Shown here piece after piece: positions 53,522-61,957 of a stretch of 64,000 bases of DNA. Both the position numbers and the translations under genes were made by a program. Position 1 is the stretch's first letter. Each line of letters opens with the position of its first letter. Origin of the DNA: Tardiphaga robiniae. GTDB lineage: Bacteria; Pseudomonadota; Alphaproteobacteria; Rhizobiales; Xanthobacteraceae. The notes beneath the pieces were generated by a model, which saw only the letters and a program-made list of their open reading frames with translations, was not told the DNA's origin and did no database searches. The stretch is from positions 358,565-422,564 of the forward strand of contig NZ_JABMCJ010000093.1 of the NCBI RefSeq assembly GCF_013359755.1, read 5' to 3'.

Positions 53522-55051
53522 ATGCCGAAAGAACATCTGTCCGTGTACGAAGCCGCATGTGCCACAGGCATGTCGCCCAAGCTTCTGCGCTGGCTCACCA
53601 AGAATGCACCGAAGACAGGCACTTCACGGAAGCTCAAAGTCGCGAAGAAGGATTAGGGAACGCTTTTCTTCGAGGAAGAGGAGCTTCTCGGCTTTGACAA
53701 TTGGCTGAAGCTGCCTTGGCCCAAGACCGAAGCGGGCACGCGGCCGCACGTGCCGACGGGCATCCGCGTAGAAATCATGGAAGAGGCAGGCGGAGAATGC
53801 GCCATCTGTCATAGTTACAGAGATACATGCGAAGCCGCGATCTCGATCCGGTCCACAGGAGCAAGAACAACCATCCGGAGAATCTGCTCTGGCTTTGCAA
53901 GAACCACCATAAGGCATACGACAATGGGCTGTACGGGCCGATCGACGAAGACGTGGCATTCGTCGAGGGGTTTAAGAGGTCGCTGCATCGCCACAGGCTG
54001 TTCCTGTGGCGAATGCAGCACCAGATCAGCAACAAACTGATAACCGTCCTCGAGGATTGCAACGCTCTCGCTGCGCAGCTCGCTGCTGCGACGACCGCGC
54101 AGCAGATCAAAGCTGTCAAGAAAATCGCCAAATCCACGTTGGAGAACCTGCCGAAGCTGGCGCCGGTGTCGAAGACGGACCCCAACTACCAAGCCGTCCA
54201 GACCATTTCGGCGAACGTCGCATCTCTCTCGAAGGATAAAGGTGCGATCGCAGCGCGATTGAAGAAGGCGGGCGCCATCCGCGAAGAATACGCAGCAGCC
54301 TTCGGCTTCGTAGCGTGCCCTCTCTGCAAGGGATCCGGAACTCACGAATCGACCGATTGCCCAGTCTGCGGCGGAGATCGGGAGATCGAAGAGCAACTGG
54401 CGGAACGCGTGGATCTGCAAGCGTATAAGAAGGTCAATTGTCCTGTTTGCGATGGGGATGGCATTTTTCGCGGCGACCTCTGCCCCGGCTGTGGCGGCGA
54501 AGCGAGGATGGATCGTCGATACGCAGAAGCGATCGAGGTCGACGATTACACAAAGGTCGATTGCCCCCGTCTGCGAGGGCTCCGGGAAGTACGACGACAA
54601 TTCCTGCTCGGTATGCGGAGGCGAGGGCGAGATAGATCGTCACCATATCGGTGAGATCGATCTCGGTGATTTCGAACATGTAGAGTGTCCAGTCTGCGCG
54701 GGAGACGGCGTCCAGAACGGACGCACTTGCGCGAGTTGCGGCTGCAACGGCACGCTACAACGAAGACATGCCGCTGAGATCGATCTCCGCGATCATGAGG
54801 TCGTCGATTGTCCGGTCTGCGAAGGACAAGGGATAAGTCATGACCGTCCATGCGAGATTTGCGGCGGCGGTGGACAGGTCAAGCGAGGTGACCTTGCCAG
54901 GATCGACATGCGGGACTTTCAGGCGGTCAGATGTCCCATCTGCAAAGGAAGCGGGCTCAATCGTCATGATGCCCAATGCCGGGCTTGCGGCGGCAGCGGT
55001 GAGGTCGAGCGCAGGCAGCGCGATAGTCTGGATCCGGACTATTACGAATGA
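53522..55051 (+). pseudogene. HTH + HNH nuclease + six tandem C4 zinc modules, broken by three lesions
   Basis: If three lesions are repaired this is one ~509-residue gene. Order: a small HTH (VYEAACATGMSPKLLRWLTK, residues 8-27), LFFEEEELLGFDNWLKLPWP, an HNH nuclease with CAIC (Cys93), the restored H-L-D-P-V-H, NNHPENLLWLCKNHHKAYDN, a helical region of ~120 residues, and six 41-residue units each with C-x2-C-x10-C-x2-C and CPxCxGxG...CxxCGG as in the DnaJ zinc domain. Lesions: an in-frame TAG at 53654-53656; loss of one base at about 53839 (GCG-AT-CTC for GCG CAT CTC), removing the first HNH histidine; an extra C in the C5 run at 54564-54568. The role is unknown; nuclease plus neighbours suggest defence or element conflict. 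Sequencing error cannot be excluded. Confidence 0.75.
54316..55051 (+). repeat. Six tandem 123-bp coding repeats
   Basis: Units begin at the first Cys codon at 54316, 54439, 54562, 54686, 54809 and 54932. Spacing is exactly 123 bases, except 124 where the extra C lies. Each encodes a zinc module (C1, C4, C15, C18; the sixth has C16, C19) followed by a conserved linker such as AEIDLRDHEVVD or ARIDMRDFQAVR. DNA identity is only moderate while the protein pattern is strict, so the array is old and was kept by selection before the gene broke. Confidence 0.85.
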
Positions 55052-55482
55052 GTTGAGACGAGAAGGTCTTAGGCACAAGACAGCCGAGGCTCTTCGGTCC
55101 CGGAGGTCTGCCTGTCATGAAGTCGGAATGAGATTGTCACCGCCCCCTGAGTTCGCTCAACATCAAGGAGATGAAGCGCGCGGGACTCACTCAGCCAGAT
55201 GCTTCCGGAAAGATCTTGAGAAAGGCCAGCTTCCGAATCTGCGGCCCGAGAGCCCCAGGGCGTCAACCGGCCTCAGCGGGGATGATGGACGCGACGGTTC
55301 CAATGTGCCCGCTGCTGAGCGCCGAGCGAGGTCGACTTGCCGCCCTCGCCCACTCGTCAACGACCTTCGTAATGACCTCGCCAGCGGTCTTCGCTGCCGA
55401 AGATGTGCCAAGGTAGCGGTGCGCGTGCAGCCTCTCCGCTTCTCGGACGCATCAATCGGCAATCGTCGTCGACGTCCCCCAA
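55052..55482. other. Non-coding stretch in the accessory region
   Basis: About 430 bases without a recognisable gene on either strand. Codon-like periodicity is weak and the available frames give Arg/Ser-rich nonsense. It probably contains debris between the nuclease pseudogene and the AbiE remnants. Confidence 0.5.
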
Positions 55483-55892
55483 CTAAGGATTGTCGGTCCA
55501 AGGCCCTTCCGCGAGTAAAATCAAATACTTATCGCCACCGCGAATGAGTGCTTTGTACCACTCAGATGTGTCGAAGTCGATCGGAAACCTCGACCGCCAA
55601 CGGATCTCCCGGAACGTTTCACCATTTCGTCCGGATCGTCATTCCCGAATCCACGAAAGTCGAGGTCTTGGGTCGGCCGTAACGGATCGTCAAACCATTT
55701 CGTCAAAAGCATTGTGCCCTTGAGGATAAAGCTGCTGCGATGCTCAGTCTGGCTTAACCTGTAGAAAAGCCGCTCAAGCACGTAGTGGGTCAACATCAGT
55801 TGGAACGTCTGATTGCGTTCGCGTGAGAGTGTCAGCAGACGCGCCCTTAGCGACGCGCCGATGTTCTTGATTGGCCACCTGTGCGAGCGCAT
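55483..55892 (-). pseudogene. AbiEii-type nucleotidyltransferase toxin, remnant
   Basis: The N-terminal ~85 codons of an AbiEii/AbiGii toxin: NIGASLRARLLTLSRERNQT, FQLMLTHYVLERLFYRLS and the nucleotidyltransferase core ILKGTMLLTKWFDDPLRPTQ-DLDFRGFG. After DEMV one base is missing at about 55621; in the other frame it resumes ETFREI and then departs from the family, stopping at 55483. Intact AbiEii proteins are about 300 residues, so most of the toxin is gone. Its 5' end is fused to the AbiEi remnant in an overlapping frame. Confidence 0.72.
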
Positions 55893-56091
55893 TGTTGAGG
55901 TTGGACGGCGCGTCGGGCAGTTGATAGAGACCGCGGCTCAGCTGGATAATTTTATCAGCTGCGAGCATCCGGGACACGGTAGCCGCAGTAACCCCGGCCA
56001 CGAGCAGTTCAGACGCACGGGCCACGCCTTGCCGGCGAAGCAGCGGAATCGCACGCTCTTGTTGAGTTTCAGTGGCCGGGGCATGCGACAC
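55774..56091 (-). pseudogene. AbiEi-type antitoxin, remnant
   Basis: From a GTG at 56091 the frame encodes the AbiEi N-terminal winged helix: IPLLRRQGVARASELLVAGV, TAATVSRMLAADKIIQLSRG, LYQLPDAPSNLNNALAQVA. Immediately after ALAQVA (about 55880) the DNA passes into the AbiEii gene in another frame, so the antitoxin's C-terminal domain and the toxin's start were removed by one deletion. AbiE systems act by abortive infection against phage; this copy must be inactive. It ends about 90 bases from the stop of the FixJ-like gene, near the right edge of the decayed island. Confidence 0.72.
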
Positions 56092-56183
56092 CTTGATATG
56101 AAATTTCCTGGGCTGCCTCCCGGTTACGGTGGCGACAAGTCTTCTTATTGACTGCGCCTTGCGAAGATTCTCAGCACTATCCA

Positions 56184-56867
56184 TCAGGCTTGAGGCATCG
56201 GCCATGCACGCGCGGCGGCTGGTAGCGTCTCCCATACACGTATCATATGCCCCGTCGAGGTCGTCGCCATTTTGCGCATGGCGTTGCTTCGGTGCAATTT
56301 CACCGTAACCTCGCTGATGCCGAGATCGAATGCGATCTGCTTGTTCAGACGGCCGCTCATCACTTGCTGAAGCACTTCCCGCTCACGTGGTGTCAGCGTC
56401 GCCAATTTGTCGACGTTGCGCTTAATTTCGGCCGATTGTTCCCGCTGGACGCGGTCCCTTGCGATAGCTGTATGTACAACGTCAAGCAAAGTCTGATCAC
56501 GCACCGGCTTAGTTAGAAAATCGATGGCGCCGGCCTTCATCGCCTGGACCGTCATCGGAATATCTCCATAACCGGTGAGAAAGATGATCGGTCTGGGATC
56601 GCCGCTGCGCCCCAGGTGTTCTTGAAGATCAAGCCCGCTCGCACCGGGCATTCGCACATCGACAATCAAACAACTTGGCCTGTCGGGCGCACCCGCATCA
56701 AGGAATGCCCGTGTCGATGCATAGCAAATCGCTTCGATACCTGCGGAAATGACGAGTTCGGTCAACGCTTCGCGAACGGAAGCATCATCATCGACAATGA
56801 TGACCAGCGGCTCGTCCGAACCATGCTCCTTCAGTTGTTCCCGTTGCAAAAGCGAACGATTACTCAT
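56184..56867 (-). CDS. FixJ/TodT-like LuxR-type response regulator
   Basis: 227-residue regulator from ATG at 56867 (AGAGGAACGG upstream). The receiver has VDDDASVREAL, Asp70 in LIVDVRMPGASG and the conserved lysine in IDFLTKPVRDQ. The output domain is a LuxR-type HTH: LATLTPREREVLQQVMSGRL and NKQIAFDLGISEVTVKLHR, close to FixJ. It overlaps the single-receiver gene by 8 bases and is the last gene of the leftward signalling cassette. Its phosphodonor is presumably the PAS kinase encoded upstream. Confidence 0.9.
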   Translation of the reverse strand: MSNRSLLQREQLKEHGSDEPLVIIVDDDASVREALTELVISAGIEAICYASTRAFLDAGAPDRPSCLIVDVRMPGASGLDLQEHLGRSGDPRPIIFLTGYGDIPMTVQAMKAGAIDFLTKPVRDQTLLDVVHTAIARDRVQREQSAEIKRNVDKLATLTPREREVLQQVMSGRLNKQIAFDLGISEVTVKLHRSNAMRKMATTSTGHMIRVWETLPAAARAWPMPQA

Positions 56868-57249
56868 GGTCCGTTCCTCTATTTGTTTGTGCTCCGACCG
56901 CCTCGCCGATGGCTGAAAGCAATGCGGCGCCGTCGAACGGCTTGCGGAAGAAGCCCGTGATGCCTTTCGCCCGCGTTTGATCAGCGATCTCGTGACGTCC
57001 GGTGATGAGAAAGACCGGAAGACCGGGGCGGCGGCGCATGACGATGTTCCGCAACTGCAGGCCATCGACGTTCGGAAGCCCGATGTCGGTAATCAGCACA
57101 TCCACGTCGGACAGGTCGCATGCGAGGAGTGCCTCCGCCGATGAGAAACAACACACGGCGTATCCGGCCGATTCCAGAAGATCTTCCAACGATTCGGTCA
57201 CTCTTGGATCGTCGTCGACAACGGCAATGGCGGGTCTTCGTCTATGCAC
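56860..57249 (-). CDS. Stand-alone receiver (CheY/FixJ-N-like) protein
   Basis: 129 residues, a single receiver domain with no output. Acidic pocket VVDDDPRVTESL, phospho-acceptor Asp55 in LITDIGLPNVDG, and lysine in GFFRKPFDGAALL. It overlaps both neighbours, by 8 bases with each FixJ-like gene. Such single-domain receivers often act as phosphate sinks or relays next to hybrid kinases in Bradyrhizobium relatives. Confidence 0.88.
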   Translation of the reverse strand: MHRRRPAIAVVDDDPRVTESLEDLLESAGYAVCCFSSAEALLACDLSDVDVLITDIGLPNVDGLQLRNIVMRRRPGLPVFLITGRHEIADQTRAKGITGFFRKPFDGAALLSAIGEAVGAQTNRGTDHE

Positions 57250-57889
57250 GATCGCTTTCCTCCGCTCGCCTTAAATTGGTGAGCGGGATCTCCAACCTTT
57301 GAGCTATCCGCACGAGATCGGCGAGCGATGTGGCCCCCATTTTCTGCATGACGTTTCTTCGGTGGATCTGCAGAGTGACCTCGCTGATTCCCAGTTGGGC
57401 GGCCGCCTGCTTATTCAAAAGGCCGCTCACGACCAGCGGCAGGACGTCTCGTTCGCGCGGCGTGAGATCGAGATAACGCTGTTTAAGCAGCGACATTTCG
57501 CTGCGGACGGTGCGATCGGCCCGATCCTGCAAAATCGCAGACCGAATTGCGTTCATAACGTCGGCATCGCTGAACGGCTTGGTCAGAAAATCCAGTGCGC
57601 CGTTTTTGATGGCCCGCACCGATGACGGGATATCCCCGTACCCGGTGATGAAGACGATCGGCGGATGCCCGTGCTCTGCTATCTGCCCTTGCAGATCGAG
57701 GCCGCTGATATCCGGCAACTCCACGTCAAGAAGGAGACATGCAGGCATGTCGGGCTTGTCCGCATGCATGTAATCGCCGCCTGAGCTGAATGCCATCGCA
57801 AGAATGCCGTACGAAGCGAGCAGCTCCACGAGAGCCTCGCGTATCCGTGCGTCGTCATCTACGACGAAGACGATGCAATCTTCATCCAT
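57242..57889 (-). CDS. FixJ-like response regulator (second)
   Basis: 215-residue protein from ATG at 57889, which shares its A with the kinase stop (TGATG), indicating translational coupling. The receiver has VVDDDARIREAL, Asp55 in LLLDVELPDISG and LDFLTKPFSDAD. The HTH is DLTPRERDVLPLVVSGLL and NKQAAAQLGISEVTLQIHR. It is a paralogue of the regulator at 56184-56867 with the same length and architecture. Being directly behind the kinase, it is the most likely cognate partner. Confidence 0.9.
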   Translation of the reverse strand: MDEDCIVFVVDDDARIREALVELLASYGILAMAFSSGGDYMHADKPDMPACLLLDVELPDISGLDLQGQIAEHGHPPIVFITGYGDIPSSVRAIKNGALDFLTKPFSDADVMNAIRSAILQDRADRTVRSEMSLLKQRYLDLTPRERDVLPLVVSGLLNKQAAAQLGISEVTLQIHRRNVMQKMGATSLADLVRIAQRLEIPLTNLRRAEESDRA

Positions 57890-60483
57890 CACGCGAACGT
57901 CCTCGACCTGACCGGCAACGAAAATGCAAATGTTGCTCCTTGTGACTTGTTTTCCACCCACAGATTTCCACCATGCGCATCGATAATCGACCGGCAAATG
58001 GAAAGCCCCATGCCCATGCCCTGCTCCTTCGTGGAGAAAAACGGCTGAAACACCTTTTCCGGAAACTCCACGCCGGAGCCAAGATCACTGACCGAGATCT
58101 CAACCGTATCGTCGTTCTCGCAACTGACGCGCACGTGAATAACCTTGTCGCCCGCGGCAGCGTCCATTGCATCGATGCCGTTGCGAATGAGATTGGTCAG
58201 AACCTGCTGAATCTGAACGCGATCAATGGCGACGGGCGGCACTTCAGATTCGACATCAATCGCAATTCGCGTATGCCGACGCGCAGCCTCTTCTGCGATC
58301 AGGTCGCAGACTTCCGCAATCACATGCCTCAGCTCTGACATATTTCGTTTCTCGCCCGACTGTCTGAACAAGGCACGGATCCGACTGACGACATCGGCGG
58401 CACCGTTGGCGTCCCGGATGACCCGCTCGACGGTCCGATGGGCGCGCTCGATATTCGGCGGTGATGCCGTAAGCCAACGCTGGCATGCATGAGAATTGGC
58501 AACGATCGCCGCAAGCGGCTGATTGACCTCATGCGCGATGGAAGCTGACAACTCTGCGAGACTCGCGGCCTGGCTCGCGCGCGCAAGCTTCTCCTGTGCC
58601 TGACGCAACTCTTCTTGCGCGCGCATCTCGCCGTCGATATCGAGACAAATAACGTTCCACTGCACGATGGCGCCGGCAGCATCGCGCATCGGTCCGGCTC
58701 GGGTCTCGACCCAACGATATTCGCCGTCGAAGCGTCGCAGGCGATGACGCCTGGCATATGGCTCGCCCGTAGCGAGCGAATGCGCATACCTTTCCTTTAC
58801 GCCCTGCAAATCGTTCGGGTGAACGCCGGCATCCAAAGTGGCATCCAGCCGAGACGGCTCTCCATCCAGTAAGTCGAGATCGTATCCGAGAAATTCCCGA
58901 AGCTGCTTGCTGCGATAGATCGGCTCACCATCGGGCGTCGCACAGTCGATCATCGCCGGCAAGGTCTCTACCAGTTGGCGCAACGAACGTTCACTCTGCA
59001 GCAGCGCTTCGTGTGCCTGGACCTGATCGTCGATATCGACGCATACGGCATACCACTGCAGAACTTCATCGTTCTCGCCGCGCGAAGGTTCTACGCGGAC
59101 CTCACTCCAGCGATGAGAACCGTCGCTTCGAAGTTGCGGATAGCGCATCATACACGGAACGCCTGTCGCGAATGCGTCCATGAACGCACTCCGGGCATCC
59201 GCTCTGTAATCCGGATGGATTGTGCAGAATGTCGGCATACCGTCCGGCCCGGTCGCGTCTTCGAGCGTGGTACCGGTCACATCCATGAAGCGCTTATTGA
59301 CGAAGACGGGCTGACCTTCAGGAGTGGTGCTCCAGATCATGGCTGGGACGGCATCGACCAGCAATTGTAGCTGCCGCTCGCTTTGTTCCAGCGCGTGCTG
59401 GGCGATCACCTGATCATGAATATCGATGCTCTGTCCGTACCAGTTGATGATCGTACCGCTCTGGTCTCGCAGCGGTTCAGCGCGGGTCTCCGTCCAGTGG
59501 TAAGCGCCATTGGCACGGATCTGGCGATAGCGCCTGACATAGGGTTCACCGGTATCACGAGAGCGCTTGAAAGCCGCCATCGCGCCCTCGGCATCGTCCG
59601 GGTGAAGGATGATGTCCAAGCGCAACGATCCATCATGCGCCGTGACGTCCGCGATCGTCGCTCCGGTCATCTGCATGAAGCGCTTGTTGACGTAAGTCGG
59701 CGTGCCGTCCGAAGCCGTGCTCCAGATTGCCGCCGGGACAGCGTCGGTAAGTTGCTGCAATTGCCGCTTGTTGTGCTGGAGCGTCTGCTCTGCGACTTTC
59801 CTCTCCTCGATATCGATCATCGTGCCATACCAGCCGGCTTGCCGGCCCTTGTGGTCACGCGACAGCGAGCCGTACAGCCTGAACCATCGATAAACACCGT
59901 CGTGACGACGGATGCGCAATTCCGTATCGAAAGGAATGCTCAAAGCCAGCGACTCTCGCCGCTTGTCCATCAGGCCGCTGTAGTCGTCGGGATGTATGAT
60001 CTGCCGCCATGCTGCGTTGTCGAGCAGATGGAACAGCCCGCTCGTGGCAGGCTGAAGCCCGGTATACGCGAAGGTACCCGCGCTGACATAGGTCGCGTGA
60101 CCGTCGGGACTGGCCGACCAAGTATAAGCCGGCATGCTTCCCACGATAAGCATTGCTTCCAGCGCATCCGCGCCGAAAATCGTCGATACCTTTATTTCGA
60201 TGATCTCCCCGATGCATAGGGCCAAGGCAAAAAACGCGGTCCATTGGAGGATGCGATCCTGCTCGCCACTGGCAACAGATGTTGCACCCACGACCGATCC
60301 CAGAAGAGCGATGATCCAGGCTGCCCGGAGCCACCATACGGCCCGGCCAGGCAAATAGAGGTAGATCGCGGCGACCGGCGCCAGCAGCCCGAATGGCTCA
60401 TTCATGAACCAGCACAACAAGATGCCGACTGTCGAAGCCACGATCGCGGGCAGCCAATACTGCCGGGAACGCTCTGCCGTCAT
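57889..60483 (-). CDS. Membrane-anchored four-PAS sensor histidine kinase
   Basis: 864-residue kinase from ATG at 60483 (AGGAGGAGC upstream). Residues 1-100 hold three or four membrane helices. Four PAS/PAC units follow at regular ~130-residue spacing (about 118-230, 248-360, 378-490, 508-620), units 1-3 repeating xxxWSxxxxGxxxYV and the HPDD motif; they probably arose by duplication. The kinase core has LSASIAHEVNQPLAAIVANS with His651, LTNLIRNGIDAMD (N box), DLGSGV, FQPFFSTKEQGMGMGLSICR. The HEVNQPLAA form matches FixL/DctB-type kinases. Ligand of the PAS array is unknown; no heme-binding signature was recognised. Confidence 0.9.
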   Translation of the reverse strand: MTAERSRQYWLPAIVASTVGILLCWFMNEPFGLLAPVAAIYLYLPGRAVWWLRAAWIIALLGSVVGATSVASGEQDRILQWTAFFALALCIGEIIEIKVSTIFGADALEAMLIVGSMPAYTWSASPDGHATYVSAGTFAYTGLQPATSGLFHLLDNAAWRQIIHPDDYSGLMDKRRESLALSIPFDTELRIRRHDGVYRWFRLYGSLSRDHKGRQAGWYGTMIDIEERKVAEQTLQHNKRQLQQLTDAVPAAIWSTASDGTPTYVNKRFMQMTGATIADVTAHDGSLRLDIILHPDDAEGAMAAFKRSRDTGEPYVRRYRQIRANGAYHWTETRAEPLRDQSGTIINWYGQSIDIHDQVIAQHALEQSERQLQLLVDAVPAMIWSTTPEGQPVFVNKRFMDVTGTTLEDATGPDGMPTFCTIHPDYRADARSAFMDAFATGVPCMMRYPQLRSDGSHRWSEVRVEPSRGENDEVLQWYAVCVDIDDQVQAHEALLQSERSLRQLVETLPAMIDCATPDGEPIYRSKQLREFLGYDLDLLDGEPSRLDATLDAGVHPNDLQGVKERYAHSLATGEPYARRHRLRRFDGEYRWVETRAGPMRDAAGAIVQWNVICLDIDGEMRAQEELRQAQEKLARASQAASLAELSASIAHEVNQPLAAIVANSHACQRWLTASPPNIERAHRTVERVIRDANGAADVVSRIRALFRQSGEKRNMSELRHVIAEVCDLIAEEAARRHTRIAIDVESEVPPVAIDRVQIQQVLTNLIRNGIDAMDAAAGDKVIHVRVSCENDDTVEISVSDLGSGVEFPEKVFQPFFSTKEQGMGMGLSICRSIIDAHGGNLWVENKSQGATFAFSLPVRSRTFA

Positions 60484-60709
60484 GTTCGGATGCTCCTCCT
60501 GAGAGAACCTGACACTTACCGGCGCCTTGTCTGGCAGTCTTTCGAAAACGTCTGCCCGGTACACTCGGTAGCGACTTTAGCCGCACCATTGGCCGGCCGC
60601 ACCCCATGGAAATCCATGTATTGCCAGGCCAGTTGCGGGCCGCTGAGCCGGATTTGCGACCTCGTGGCCTGTCGTCACCGCAATATCGAAGGCATCAAGT
60701 CGCTCGCCA
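60484..60709. other. Gap between cyclase and PAS-kinase genes
   Basis: 226 bases between the stop of the cyclase gene and the start of the kinase gene, the only sizeable gap in the cassette. The reading frames across it are not gene-like. It could carry a separate kinase promoter. Confidence 0.4.
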
Positions 60710-61957
60710 TCACCCCAGCCGGATGATCGTTCCGCTGGCGCCATTGAGCAGCCGCCGCAGATGGAAGTTCGCCAGCGAATCTTCGGGATAAGCCCCAACC
60801 ATCGCTGCGAAAGCTGGCAGCGCGGCAGCGTCGCCGGCCTCGAGCTGGCGGAACGCGGCAGCATATTTTGCCGTGGCCGAATCACCGAATTGATCGGGCG
60901 ATAGTGGCTCGTGCGTCCGCAAAGCCTCGCTCCGGCCGCGCAAAACGAGATCGCCGATCGGCCGCCCCCGAAAGGCGCCTGCGGCGCTCGCAGCAACGTC
61001 GCTGACACAGATTCGCGTTCCCAGCGCCTTGTTTGCGCCTTCGAGTCGGGCAGCTGTATTGATCGTATCGCCATAGGCCGTGTAGTCGAAGAAGCGCTCA
61101 CCGCCGAAATTGCCAACCAGTGCCGGCCCCGCATGGACACCAATGCGTGTCGCGCCAAAAGCGATACCTTTTCGCTTCCATCGTCCACGAAACGTCTCGG
61201 CCCAGCGATCCAGTTCCTGCGCGCAGGCTATGGCGCGTGGGGCGTAGTCCGCCTGCTCCCCCGGAGCGTTGAATAGGACCTGTATGGCATCGCCGATCAC
61301 CTTGGCGACCGTTCCCTCGTGATTGAAGACCACTTCGGTCAGCCCGCCGACATATTCTTTGAGCAGTTCCGCAAGCTGCTCTGGCACCACCATCTCGACC
61401 AGCGATGTAAAGCCCGTGATATCGGTAAAGATGATTCCGACCTGACGCCAATGCACAGCCATGCCGTTCTCGCCGCCTGCCGCAAGTCGCCTGGCCAGTT
61501 CGGGAGAAAAATAGCGGGACAGTGAGGCATGCGCACGCTCCGCGTCGGTTTGGCGGCGATGCGCTTCGCGCAAGATCTCTACATGACGAAGCGTCTTCAG
61601 GATCGTGGCCTCCAGATCGGAGAAATCGATCGGTTTGGTCAGGAAATCGAATGCACCACGATTCATTGCGGTCCGTATATTGCCCATATCGCCATAGGCC
61701 GAGACGACGATCGCGGATTTGCGGTCGTCTCGCTCCTGCAATTTCTGCAGCAGCGACAGTCCGTCCATGCGCGGCATATTGATGTCGAGGACGACGAGAT
61801 CGATATGAGGATGCCGGTCGATGGCACGGAGCGCCTCGATGCCGTCATGCGCGAATAGAAAATCGATGAGCCCGTCACGGCGCAGGCGACGGAATTTACG
61901 CAGAACGAGGGTTTCCAGATCTGGCTCGTCATCGACCATCAGGACCGTAGCCGTCAT
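60710..61957 (-). CDS. Receiver-linked class III adenylate/guanylate cyclase
   Basis: 415 residues. The N-terminal receiver has VLMVDDEPDLE, Asp58 in VVLDINMPRMDG and FDFLTKPIDFSD. After a helical linker the class III cyclase domain has the two metal aspartates, Asp179 (GIIFTDITGFTSL) and Asp223 (GTVAKVIGDAIQVLF), with the lysine in AKVIGD typical of ATP-using enzymes, and YTAYGDTINTAARLEGANK. A C-terminal ~80-residue TPR-like stretch ends the protein. Phosphorylation of the receiver likely controls cyclic nucleotide output. The gene start overlaps the upstream pseudogene stop (ATGA). Confidence 0.88.
   Translation of the reverse strand: MTATVLMVDDEPDLETLVLRKFRRLRRDGLIDFLFAHDGIEALRAIDRHPHIDLVVLDINMPRMDGLSLLQKLQERDDRKSAIVVSAYGDMGNIRTAMNRGAFDFLTKPIDFSDLEATILKTLRHVEILREAHRRQTDAERAHASLSRYFSPELARRLAAGGENGMAVHWRQVGIIFTDITGFTSLVEMVVPEQLAELLKEYVGGLTEVVFNHEGTVAKVIGDAIQVLFNAPGEQADYAPRAIACAQELDRWAETFRGRWKRKGIAFGATRIGVHAGPALVGNFGGERFFDYTAYGDTINTAARLEGANKALGTRICVSDVAASAAGAFRGRPIGDLVLRGRSEALRTHEPLSPDQFGDSATAKYAAAFRQLEAGDAAALPAFAAMVGAYPEDSLANFHLRRLLNGASGTIIRLG

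Noticed and set aside
54316..55051. CRISPR array or noncoding tandem repeat
   Set aside because: The 123-bp units are in-frame codons for a strict cysteine pattern and lack constant repeats with variable spacers.
55171..55501. Short frames of 80-105 codons on both strands
   Set aside because: Translations are low-complexity Arg/Ser/Ala sequences with no ribosome site or family features.
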